Shown here: positions 22,691 through 32,661 of the stretch, one piece after another
Position numbering within the stretch: the first letter of the stretch is position 1
Layout of the letters: every line of letters starts with the position of its first letter
From: Limnanthes douglasii subsp. nivea
Taxonomy: Eukaryota; Streptophyta; Magnoliopsida; Brassicales; Limnanthaceae
NCBI GenBank assembly: GCA_036936605.1
Contig: JAUPFV010000002.1
Coordinates: forward strand, 251,741,305-251,805,304
Direction: 5' to 3'
DNA length: 64,000 bases
Notes under the pieces: model-generated
Databases searched by the model: none
What the model was told of the DNA's origin: nothing
What the model saw: only the letters and a program-made list of their open reading frames with translations
Made by a program: the position numbers and the translations under genes

Positions 22691-22988
22691 TGAGCTTGAC
22701 ATTTAACGGAATCAATGGAGCCACCGGAAAAACATCAGATACATGGGATGAAGAAAACAGGGTATAGCCAAAGGGAGAGAGAGGACATGGCAGGGAAGCA
22801 ACTGTGAAAGAAATCAGAGAAATGCTTCCCTGGAGGAGGCGAAGAAAGACCGGAGAAGATTCATGGGAAGATAAACGGAGAATCTTCAGGCGACGAGATA
22901 CTCTGCATTTCTCGGCGACGGTTCAGCTTTCTTGGAGCTTTCAGATTTTTCAGTCGTGGTCCCTGATAGTAGGTGTATTTGTTATCTC

Positions 22989-23694
22989 AACCAGCGAGCA
23001 CTCTTATTGTTCAACTTTTCTCTTTCGAAATCATGGATAATCTATTAATTTCATTAGTTTATGTGAAATATACCTTCTTAACTATTGGGTTCTATCACAA
23101 TGCATCATTTTATTTTCATCTCCCGCAAGGGTACAATTATTACTTCTATTATTCGTGTATGATATTATTTTAACAATTTCGTATGATATTTTTTGTATAG
23201 GGATGAGTTTGCTACGGAAGAATTTCGGTGTTTTAGTTATTTTTGGCCATCAATGTTACCCATCACGCAAATGGTTTATTTTTATCCTAACAAAGATAAA
23301 TTGCTGAAAAAATTCTTCAAATGAGCATGTCCTCGTATAACTTCAGTTAAAACTACACTCAAGTTTAATGCCACTTAAATACCATTTATAAAGGTTATAT
23401 TTATATCTCTACACGACTTCAACTATTTTGTTATACTGATGCTGATTGGGGTGGATGTCCGGATACCAGACGATCCACGTTGAGATTTTATGCGTTTCTT
23501 GGTGGTAAATATGTATCTTGGCCAACCAAACGACAACCGATATGGTCTCGTTATGGTATCCACGTTGAGATTTTATGCGTTTCTTGGTGGTAAATATGTA
23601 TCTTGGCCAGCCAAACGACAACCGATATGGTCTCGTTATAATTATAAGATCAAATATCAGGGGTTACCAATGTTATTTATGAGTCAGACTGGTT
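22989..23694 (+). pseudogene. Copia reverse transcriptase/RNase H remnant (segment A copy)
   Basis: A badly decayed fragment related to the ones at 48120, 54602 and 61490. Recognisable parts are a degraded reverse transcriptase stretch around 23130-23290 and RNase H at 23395-23690 (YTDADWGGCPDTRRST, KYVSWP). It belongs to a different copia lineage from the element at 1-6791. It is cut on the right by gypsy element B. Confidence 0.82.
23474..23641 (+). repeat. 85-bp tandem duplication inside the copia remnant
   Basis: TCCACGTTGAGATTTTATG recurs at 23474 and 23559, and the text through GGTCTCGTTAT is repeated almost perfectly. The paralogous remnants have a single copy. Confidence 0.9.
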
Positions 23695-23993
23695 ATTGGT
23701 GTGGATGAATTCTAATTCTATAGAGAGATAAAGTAACTAATTGGGTTTAGAGAGAGAGAAAGTTAAGTGAAGAAGATAGTGCACTCAAAAGAAAGTCTCA
23801 TGTCATTCAATTGAGCAATTGCCTTTATATATAGGCGAACAAACTTAGTATAACTGAAGTTGTTATAAAATTGGGCTAATTGCACCTTAACCCCCTATCT
23901 TTGCAACTAGACCAAAATCTGTCCTATAACTATACAATTGTACAAGACTTTAATTATTACATTTTAGTCCTTAATAGTTTATATCCTTATTAG
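23695..23993 (-). repeat. 3' LTR of gypsy element B
   Basis: On the minus strand it opens with TAATAAGGATATAAAC near 23993 and has a TATA motif in CCTATATATAAAGGC (23821-23836). These parallel TGATAAGGAAATATAAC and CTATATAAAGGC of element A's 3' LTR in the same order and spacing. The end near 23695 is approximate. Confidence 0.65.
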
Positions 23994-24330
23994 TAGCCGC
24001 CCTAGTTCTCATGAAGAGCAGTGAATGAGAACTAGTTGTCATCGAAAATTGTTGGCAATAGAAATCAATCTTTTTTACAACACAGATTTTTTTCGAATCG
24101 AAACAATATTTTGTTAATACTTCGAATATTTCCATATGAAGACATTTCCTCCCAACAACGGTCATAAATGTTCGAAGTGAAAATAAAAATAATAATGATG
24201 CCCTAAGCACTAGGTCGGCCTCTAAACCTGTCATGTGACATGTGCCAAACTTTCTTTTTTACGCAACCGCTTGGAATTTTATCCAATAACATCCTCCACA
24301 TGTTCCATTTCTCTTTCTCTTAATTGTTTC

Positions 24331-25322
24331 TATAAATACTCCTCAGTTCTATAGTTTTCTCACAAACATATTCATAGAGAGACAGAGAGAGAGAGAGAGA
24401 GGGAGAGAAAGAGAAAGAAAGAAAGTTTCACATGAGATTATTTGGTTATCTTCATCTGAGTCTTCAGCCTCTAAGCTACCTTCACCAAAAACCTTCAAAT
24501 AAACCACCCATTCTTCAATTCAATTTATGAGAAAGCATCCAAAACTCAAAATGCCAAGAACAAAAAGACTCAGAAAATCATCCTCTATAGATAAAGAGAA
24601 ACCCACTTTGGAGCTTATGATTACTTCTGTATAAGTGAAAAGGTAGAAGAATTTAGGGCAACTGGATTAATAAGGAACACTCCTCGATTATCCACTGAAA
24701 CGATATCTTATGGTAATTTCGACCCGAATCGAACTCCTCATGCATTTTCAAGTTCATATGTCCCAGAAGAAAGCCAATCATCAAAACTCAAACACCAAAA
24801 TCGCCTTGAACTTTATCATCATCAGCCAAGTCATCTCCTTGAATTTCCTCTTCAACATCTATTCTTCAAAGTCAGCGGAAAGTAACTCAAGTCATATCTT
24901 CTTCAAGAAAAGAAGAATAAAATTCGTCTTCTCCCAACTCTGAACCACCTTGGCAGCTGCGCAAGGAGACCCCTCAAGTTCATCAAAAAAACTCACATTC
25001 AAAGAAGAACTTCTATAACTATGAGAGACGATGCTGACAACACTTCACCTTCTGTTGTTCAAATAATTGCAACAAACCCTCACCATCTTCTCCTCCCATG
25101 AGGGAAGTTTTTGAGACAATTATAGGGTCTCAAAAAATCCCTCAAATAAAGATCAAAGGGAACTAGCCTCTAATCCCAACCCACCTGAATTATAGACGAG
25201 GCATCCAAGGAAAACGTTGATTTTAAGGCTACTTAATCCAATGTTGAAGTTGATACTGAAGATGGTGTTTCAAGAGATACTGAATTGGATGTAGAGGATG
25301 ACGCCTCGAAGAAAACAAGAAC
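24331..25322 (+). pseudogene. Accessory antisense ORF of element B, N-terminal half
   Basis: Homologous to the minus-strand sequence from about 34932 down to about 34250. It has the TATA-like CTATAAATACT (24330-24340), a leader, and Met 24527 with MRKHPKLKMPR; shared text includes YDYFCISE, RATGLI and YGNFDPN, now split between frames. The upstream sequence (about 24050-24330) is also conserved with element A's 34932-35085. It lies antisense to element B. It is cut at about 25322 by element A. I do not recognise a domain and the function is unknown. Confidence 0.6.
24376..24425. repeat. GA-rich microsatellite in the accessory ORF leader
   Basis: GAGAGACAGAGAGAGAG followed by GAAAGAAAG-type repeats. 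Confidence 0.9.
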
Positions 25323-25360
25323 ACCAAATTTTCTTAGTCAATCCAAATATTAACTCAACA

Positions 25361-25380
25361 AATTGACGACTCCGTTGGGG
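25361..25380 (+). other. Primer-binding-site-like sequence of element A
   Basis: TTGACGACTCCGTTGGGG directly follows the LTR remnant ending CTCAACA. It resembles the TGGCGACTCCGCTGGGG type seen after LTRs of Tat-lineage elements. The assignment to a particular tRNA is not certain. Confidence 0.5.
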
Positions 25381-25468
25381 AATTTATCATTAATTGGTTC
25401 CTAGATTACTCGTTCAAATTTTCTCTTTTCTCCTTTTCAAATCTTTGAAAACAACTTCAAACTTGACC

Positions 25469-27473
25469 ATGAATCCAAAGAACGATCCACTAGTTCGATC
25501 GGCTGTTGAAACATTGAAAAACGATTTGCAAGGAGTTGATGATAGGCAAGAAGAATCTATCCCGGTTTGTCAAACTCAATCAGATATAAAGGTACGAATG
25601 AACCAACTTTTGGAAAAAAATTCAGCTCTGAACAAAAATATGACCATATAGAGCATGCGATTCAGTTAGCTAGACTGAAATCCGAGGTGAGACAACTAAA
25701 CGAAAAAAATAAGCAAATGTATGTCACATCCAGTGACGAAGAGGTAGAAAGCTCTGAATCAGATTTCAAAAGATATCGAGGATCTTTGAAAGAAGAGAAA
25801 GATCAACCTCGAAAATCTTGAAAAGAATACAAAGCTAGGAGGGAAAGTGTACATCGATTCTTGATGGAAGAAAATTGGTGTGAAGGAAATACATCGAACC
25901 AATACGATGTTGTGGATGATCAAAATTTGTACATTGTGATGGGAACTCGATATGACAATCAATATTTTCAAGGTGTTTATTGGATAAATTCTTTATTGAC
26001 AACTGAAATAAGATCTATCACTCTTCCGAAGCGCTTTGATATTTCGAAGCTTGAGAAATTCGATGGGATGCAAGACCCGGATGATAACATTGAGCAATTC
26101 AAAAATTACATGATGAATTAGATGATGATAGGCTGGTGTGTCGGGCTTTCTCTCAAACTTTTAAGGGAACAACTTTGAAGTGGTATAACAGAATTTTGAG
26201 GGGGTCACTTTCAAAGTTTATAGATTTTTATACTGCTTTTCGAAGACAATTTGTGGGGAGTAAGGAAATGAAAGCAAACGAGGATACAATAATCCAATGC
26301 AAGCAGGTAGTGGGAAACAAATTGAAAGATTACACTAAGCGGTTTGTTTTAACCAAAATGGGTTTAGATAAGTGTGAGGAGCTGGTAGCAACGACAACCT
26401 TTTGATAAACATTGCTACTAGGAGATCTGGAAAACAAATCAACAAAACAAAGAGCTTTAACTTTTTGTGCTTTGATGGCTCAAGTGGAGGACCAAATCAA
26501 GGTGGAAGAGTCGACTAGAGTTCGAGGAGTAGTTGGAACTGGTCAAAATAATTATGGGCATGTGCCAAACAACCAGGGGCAATCTTCGAATTCTACCCAA
26601 CTAGCACGTCCGATGAACAACAACAAACTACCTCCTCGAACTGAGGGTTATTCAAACCAGGCATCAGGGTATCAATTTCATAGGCCACGGTGCAATCAAT
26701 GGATACGAACTGAGTATTATACTGATATGAGCGAGAGTGTGGCCATAATTTTTGAAAAAACTAAAGGGTATGTGAATTTCATGAAGCCTGCCCTAAATAA
26801 TAGGCCTAGGGCGGAGCGAAACAATAGGTTTTGTAAATATCACAATGACATCAGACATGACACCTCAGATTGTATCGCGTTGAAAAATGAAGTACGTACT
26901 TTGATTAAAAATAGGAAATTTTTGAATTATGTGAAGGCGCAGAGTAGTGCGTCAAAGAATCCTATCGAATTGACTTCACAGACAACGAATTCAAATGCAC
27001 AGACTGAAAATTTAATGATTTCGGATTCAAAAGTTGATAATTTTGATGCAACATCAGAATACTTAGATGCATATCCAGATCATTTAATCTTAATGGCATT
27101 AGAGGAACCAGTAAAGCGAGGACACATTTCAAATCTTTGCGAATATTTTGAGTCCTTGGCAATATTCGGGGGCGTATCTATGACTGGTAATACTGACAAT
27201 TCAAGGAAAAGGCACATAGTGAGTCTAGCTACTCAGATAAAAGGAAAGATGTCTACCCATCTGTATGGTAAGAGAGATATTCCCTTTATTCTTTTTTATG
27301 AAGATGATTTACCGGGTACTGTAAGGCCACATGAGAATGCGGTGGTTATTGGAGCAGAGGTTGTTGGCGTCGAAATTCGATGTGTTCTGATAGACACAAG
27401 GATCTCTGGGAACGTTCTTTCCAAAACAACTTATGATAAGATGCACAAATCTCCTCAGATTTCCCAATCATAG
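25469..27473 (+). pseudogene. gypsy A gag, with degenerate protease at its end
   Basis: Met 25469 starts MNPKNDPLVRSAVETL. Gag-core text is LPKRFDISKLEKFDGMQDP, FKGTTLKWYNRI and FIDFYTAFRRQFVG, then LGDLENKSTKQRALTF. The zinc-binding region is CKYHNDIRHDTSDC (about 26840-26880), followed by the protease region EIRCVLIDTRISGNVL at about 27375-27420, where the expected D-S/T-G reads D-T-R. Stops or shifts occur near 25655, 25820, 26120 and 26405. The 353-codon piece 26412-27473 is the longest intact part. Confidence 0.88.
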
Positions 27474-29800
27474 CGTACTATCATTGGTTTTACTGGAGAT
27501 ACTACGCAAGTAGTAGAGGAATTCAAGGGAAAAGTGATTATGGGAAATGGACCTTCAAGAAGAAGATTCATATGTTTTTTATGATGGTGGAGTTTCCAAC
27601 AAGCTACAATGCCATTTTTTGGAAGATCTTGGTTATCAAAGATGTATGGATTTGTGTCAACAGTCCATCAATGTTTTAAGTATTTCGTCGGAGACCGAGT
27701 GAGGGTCGTCCGAAGTGACCAAAATGTTGCCAGAGAATGTTATGCCACTGCTTTTCGGATCCGAGGATCTAGCATTAGTGATAAAATGGATGAATAGAAG
27801 TCAAGGGGATTGACCTCGAACCTCGAGGAGAGGGTTGAGGATCTGAGGGAAACCCCAGGGTCATTGACAGTAAGTGAAGATATAGAGGAATATGTTTTTC
27901 CTGATGGAAGAGTACTTCGAATAGGAACCTTACTGACCTCAATTTTACGTCAACAACTATTACAGTTTTTATCTCATAATTTGGATGTTTTCGTTTGGAA
28001 AACAGAAGATGTAGTAGGAGTTTCAATCGAAGTGATTTGCCATAGCCTAGCAATTTATCCGAAGGTGAAACAAGTTATACAAAAAAGCTGGGCATTTTAT
28101 TTTGAAAATGCAGAAGTGATTGTTTCTGAAGTGGATCACTTATCAAAGGTCAGACATATAAGGGAGTCACAGTATCCTTTATGGATGACAACCTTGTAGT
28201 GGTCAAGAAGAAGAATGGGAAATTGAGAATGTGCATATATTTCACAGACTTGAATCGTGCTTGTCCTAAAGACCAATTCCTCGTTCCTCAGATAGACCGG
28301 TTGATTGATTCCACTTTAGGAAATAAAATATTGACCTTTATGGATGCTTTTGCGGGATATAATCAAATTCAGATGGATCCAAAGGATCAAGAAATTACTA
28401 CCTTCATCATGGACCGAGGCTTACATTGTTACAGGGTTATGCCTTTTGGATTAAAGAATGTTGGGGATACATATCAAAGATTAATGAATAAGTCATTCGC
28501 CTAACAAATCGTAAGAAACATGGAGGTCTATATTGATGACATGATGGTCAAAAGCTAAACATACGATGCTCAGTTGGAAGATTTAGAGGATATATTTTTT
28601 AATTTAAGAGCAATAAGGATAAAGTTGAATCCAGAATAGTGTACCATTAGAGTTTGATCAGGGAAATTTTTAGGCTATGTTATCAGTAAAAATGGAATAG
28701 AAGCTGACCCAAAACAGTTAAAATATGATGTATCAATGAAATTTCCTTGAACTACCAAATAAGTGCAAATATTGACAGGAAGGTTAGCTTCTCTTAATAA
28801 ATTCATTTCTAGATTTTCTGAGAAGTGTTTTCCTTTCTTTCATGTATTACGAAGACCAAAAGAATTTGAATGAACTTTGGAGTGTGAAGCAGCGTTTTCA
28901 AGTATCAAAGATTTATTGTCATCACCAGAAATATTGTCCAAACTTTGAAGTGAAGAACAACTAGTTCTGTATACTGCGGTATCTGATTTTGTGGCAAGTG
29001 CATTATTGATAAGTGAAGACACATGAGCTTCAAAGCTAGTGTACTATGTTAGCAATAGTTTGGTAGCAGCAGAAAAAATGTATCTGAACCTCAAAAAATT
29101 GGCATTGGCATTGGTAGTGACATCTAAGAAAATGCGCCCCTATTTTCAAGCTCATACCATTGAAGTTTGAACTTCATTTCCATTGAAGAATGTTTTACAG
29201 TGCCGTGATATGTGTGGGAGGATGACTAAGTGGTCGGCTGAATTAGTAGATTTTGACATCACTTTTTCACTTCGGACAACAATTAAAGTACAAGCCTTAG
29301 CAAATGTTCTTGTTGACTTTCATTCAAGTAGATCATATGAAGAGGTTAACAGGGATGTTGTGCCAACCAGCTCAATATGGATAATTCAAACTAATGAAGA
29401 TCTAGTATTTTGGGATGCAGCATTGGGGTTCAACAGATTGCTCAATCTAGAGAAACTATGCTTCAATCTATTAAATTTGGCTTTCACGCTTCGAATAATG
29501 AAGTTGAGTAAGATGGTGCATTTGGTGGTTTAAGCCTTGCAAAGATATGTGGCGCAAATTCAGTACGATTAGATACAATTCTCAATTAGTAGCAAATCAA
29601 GTGGTTGGAATTTCCGAAGCAAAAAAAGAACACTTAATTTTATATCTTCGAGAGCTTCGAAATTTGGCTCTTTTGTTTAATCATGTTATTGTATAGCATA
29701 TAAGCCGACGGAATAATACAGTTTCTTATTCTTTGGCAACTGTTGCATACAATAAAAATAATATCTTTGCATTGTATTACAAGAGAGTCAATCAAATTTA
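27474..29800 (+). pseudogene. gypsy A reverse transcriptase and RNase H
   Basis: Reverse transcriptase: VVVKKKNGKLRMCIYFTDLN, NRACPKDQFLVPQIDRLID, LTFMDAFAGYNQIQMDP, YRVMPFGLKNVG and the catalytic VYIDDMMVK (about 28200-28550), with stops at 28198, 28502, 28555 and beyond. RNase H covers about 28730-29530, including RMTKWSAELVDFDITF. A second RNase H-like (RVT_3) stretch decays through about 29700. Its similarity to the minus-strand copy at 39147-40760 is easy to follow. Confidence 0.87.
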
Positions 29801-30703
29801 AACCATTTAGAGCAATGTGAGCATATTGAAGAGGTACTCGTCACTCCATATACAAACTAAGGAGATTGGAGAACTCACATTTAATTTTTTTTATTAGAAG
29901 AGCGCGTCCTAAAGATGTGAAATTGGCTAAGAAATTGTGAGGCAAAGCATTTGGTTATATAGTGTTAGATGGGATTTTGTATAAAAAAAGCATAGAGTAG
30001 GCCATTATTGTAGTGTTTAAGCATGCAGGAATAATAACAAGTCTTGTCAGAATTACATGATGAAGAAGGTTCAGCACATTGCGGGTTCAAGATATTGACT
30101 CGTTGAGTTTTATTGACAAGGCTTTATTGGCCCTCGATTATGAACGATGCCAAGAATTTAGTTCGAAGTTGTGATACTTGTCAAAGGTTTGCGAACTCTA
30201 TTCATAAACCAACAGTTCCACTTATGTATATTACAAAGGTCGTCCTATTTGATAGATGAGGAATAAATTTGGTGGGACCTTTGCCGATGGCTCCGGAGGA
30301 CAAAAAATTATAATTATTGCAGAGTGGGCGGAAGCTGAACCATTGTCTTGAACAAAAGCCAAAAATGTGATTAAGTTCATTGTGAACAATATTTGTTGTC
30401 GTTTTGGAGTACTTCGAAACATTAATACAGACAACAGTCTTCAATTTAATAATAAATAAATGGCCTCTTTTTGTGCTTCAAATGGGAAAAGTAATGTTTT
30501 TCTACACCATTTCATCCCCAAGCAAATGGTCAAGTAGACGTGACAAACATATCTATTTTAGAAGGTTTGAAAAAGAATATATTAGGGGTTGCAAGGAAAT
30601 GGCTTCATTATTTGCAAGAGGTGTTATGGGCTTATCGAACAACTCATAAGGAAGCTACTAAAGAAACTCCTTTTGCCTTATCATATAGGATGGATGTTGT
30701 TAG

Positions 30704-30940
30704 TGTTAGGGTAGCGACCAAAGTTCCACATCCCACATCGGTAAAATATGGGAAGGATCAACGGTATATAAGTAAGAACATACCTCAACTAGTATGAGGC
30801 CTTTTGGTAGTGGACCAAATGCAAAGCCGTGAGGGCCTTTGGGTGCCAAAGCGGACAATATCATACTAGTGTTGAGATCGGTTGTGTTCTTACTTATATA
30901 CGGAGGCGGAATACGCGGACCGGACCCCATATTCCCAACA
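30704..30940 (+). repeat. TRIM LTR 1 (237 bp)
   Basis: Starts TGTTAGGGTAGCGACC. It contains CCCACATCGG, a TATATAAG box at about 30766, and arms AAGTAAGAACA / TGTTCTTACTT plus CTCAACTAGTATGA / TCATACTAGTGTTGAG that can pair into a long hairpin. Confidence 0.95.
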
Positions 30941-30942
30941 CG

Positions 30943-30954
30943 TGGTATCAGAGC
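30943..30954 (+). other. TRIM primer binding site 1
   Basis: TGGTATCAGAGC two bases after LTR 1, complementary to the initiator Met tRNA 3' end. Confidence 0.88.
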
Positions 30955-31063
30955 GTCAGGCCCAGACGGAACGCGATGGTGGTAATATTCTCGGCTGAGG
31001 TCGAACATGATGAACCAGTAGTCATGCTCAAGGTGAATGATCTACTCTATACATCCTAGTTCG

Positions 31064-31228
31064 GAGCGTCCATGACTCATCAAGCGGTAGTACTTGATTG
31101 GAGTGGATAGTGGAGCTAGAGCGTCCATGACTCATCAAGCGGTGGTACTTGATTGGAGTGGATAGTGGAGCTAGAGCGTCCATGACTCATCAAGCGGTGA
31201 TACTTGATTGGAGTGGATAGTGGAGCTA
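31064..31228 (+). repeat. Three 55-bp tandem repeats in TRIM internal region 1
   Basis: GAGCGTCCATGACTCATCAA recurs at 31064, 31119 and 31174 with only a few base changes. Internal region 2 (about 31710-31870) has related, more scrambled TCATCAAGC..GTGGCTTGATT units. Confidence 0.92.
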
Positions 31229-31375
31229 AAGGAACAAGCGCAGGATGGTCGAGTGAGTAGATAGATCCACTGTAAAAGCTCTATTGCTCAGGTAGAGGAG
31301 CATTCTCTGATTAGAGTGAGCGGATGAAAGTCAATTGAGAGGAGGCTAAGTGGTACTTTGTTCGAGAGGAGGATT

Positions 31376-31613
31376 TGTTAGGGTGGCGACCAAAGTCCCA
31401 CATCCCACATCGGTTAAACATGGGAAGGATCAACGGTATATAAGTAAGAACATACCTCAACTAGTTTGAGGCCTTTTGGTAGTGGACCAAATGCAAAACC
31501 GTGAGGGCCTTCGGGTGCTAAAGCGGACAATATCATACTAGTGTTGAGATCGGCTGTGTTCTTACTTATATACGGAGGCGGAATATGCGGACCGGACCCC
31601 TATATTCCCAACA
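31376..31613 (+). repeat. TRIM LTR 2 (238 bp)
   Basis: The central LTR, near-identical to LTR 1, followed by the primer site TGGTATCAGAGC at 31616-31627. Confidence 0.95.
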
Positions 31614-32024
31614 TGTGGTATCAGAGCTCCAGGCCCAGATAGTACGCGATGTGGTGGGTGATGTGGGTGAAATTCTCATTAATCGAACATGATGAATTAG
31701 TAGCCATGCTCAAGATCCTTGTTTGGAGTGCCCGTGGCTTATCAAGCAGTGTGGCTTGATTTGAGGCTCATCAAGCATTGTGGCTTGATTGGAGAGATCC
31801 TCGTTTGGAGTGCCCGTTGCTCATCAAGCAGTGTGGCTTGATTGGAGTGTATCAAGACGGTGGTACTTGTTTGGAGTGGCGCTAAGGAACAAGGCAGGAT
31901 AGTCGAGATCAGATAGATCCGCTGTAAAGGCTCTAGAGATCAGGCAGCCCCAACCTGATTAGAGTGAGCGGATGGATGTCAATTGAGAGGAGGCTAAAGT
32001 GGTACTTTGTTCGAGAGGAGGATT

Positions 32025-32256
32025 TGTTAGGGTAGCGACCAAAGTTCCACATCCCACATCGGTAAAATATGGGAAGGATCAATGGTATATAAGTGAGAAC
32101 ATATCTCAACTAGTATGAGGCCTTTTGGTAGTGGACCAAATGCAAAGCCGTGAGGGCCTTCGGGCGCCAAAGCGGACAATATCATACTAGTGTTGAGATC
32201 GGTTGTGTTCTTACTTATATACAGAGGAGGAATATGCGGTACCCATATTCCCAACA
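32025..32256 (+). repeat. TRIM LTR 3 (232 bp)
   Basis: The right-hand LTR, ending ATATTCCCAACA, directly followed by target duplication GTTAG. It lacks a few bases near its end compared with the other two. Confidence 0.95.
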
Positions 32257-32661
32257 GTTAGTCCTGCAGAATCCACATTGCGTTCTTTTAGAGTAGCTCA
32301 ATACTCCGAGGACCTAAATGATGAAGCAAAAAGAGCAAGTTTGGATTTGATTGAAGAAAAAAAAGTTCAAGCTCATCTGAATATGATTCATTATCAAACT
32401 CTTATGAGGAGTAGATATAATTCAAGGGTTAAAAGAAGGTATTTCAAAGTGGGTGACAAATTCTTAAGAAACTTATTTCTCCATACTAAGGAAAAGAACC
32501 TTGGTAAAATGGCCCCGAATTGGGAGGGATCTTATACGGTTGTTGAAAAGATAAAGTCAGGTTCTTATCACCTTTGTAATAATCAGGGGAGGATGCTTCA
32601 ACATCCTTGAAATATACAACATCTAAAATTGTATTGGGAGTAACAGTGTTGTATTTTGAAA

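Larger units (their letters stand above)
17807..22988 (-). mobile_element. L1-type LINE 2, internally deleted, hosting a solo LTR
   Basis: A relative of LINE 1 in the same orientation. Its 3' A tail is at 17811-17817 on the plus strand and the 5' end is near 22988. The flanks form a 16-bp target-site duplication with two mismatches (AACCAGTTAGCACTCT at 17791-17806, AACCAGCGAGCACTCT at 22989-23004). The uninterrupted homologous site is near 48097. Compared with LINE 1 it lacks the FADD-containing part of reverse transcriptase and the zf-RVT region, and it is interrupted by a 467-bp solo LTR. Confidence 0.93.
9763..23694 (+). repeat. Segmental duplication copy A (interrupted by two LINEs)
   Basis: Once the LINEs at 9820-15389 and 17807-22988 are set aside, this stretch runs parallel to 43765-49100: the same upstream sequence, F-box/PP2 gene, downstream region and copia remnant. 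Copy A lacks what lies at about 46010-47920 in copy B. The homology stops at about 23694 where gypsy element B begins. Confidence 0.85.
30704..32256 (+). mobile_element. TRIM (miniature LTR retrotransposon), tandem three-LTR form
   Basis: Structure is LTR (30704-30940), internal 435 bp, LTR (31376-31613), internal 411 bp, LTR (32025-32256), with 5-bp target-site duplication GTTAG at 30699-30703 and 32257-32261. LTRs run TGTTAGGG to CCCAACA. Neither internal region has coding capacity. Each carries an initiator-Met-tRNA primer site (TGGTATCAGAGC) just after the LTR and a purine-rich tract (GAGAGGAGGATT) before the next LTR, so it depends on enzymes from another element. It is inserted in the integrase of element A. 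Confidence 0.95.
29990..32610 (+). pseudogene. gypsy A integrase, split by a TRIM
   Basis: Zinc-binding HHCC region at about 30050-30190 (SAHCGF, SCDTCQRFAN), a decayed catalytic core at 30200-30640, and KEATKETPFALSYRMD just before the TRIM at 30704. After the TRIM the same protein continues with LRSFRVAQYSEDLNDEAKR, MRSRYNSRVKRR, FKVGDKFLR and WEGSYTVVEKI to 32610. Subtracting the 1553-bp insert plus the 5-bp duplication restores the reading phase across the junction, which confirms the insertion. Confidence 0.88.

Noticed and set aside
30704..32256. Cassandra-type TRIM with a 5S rRNA domain
   Set aside because: LTR size and TGT..ACA ends fit, but I could not find the 5S internal promoter sequence in the LTRs.
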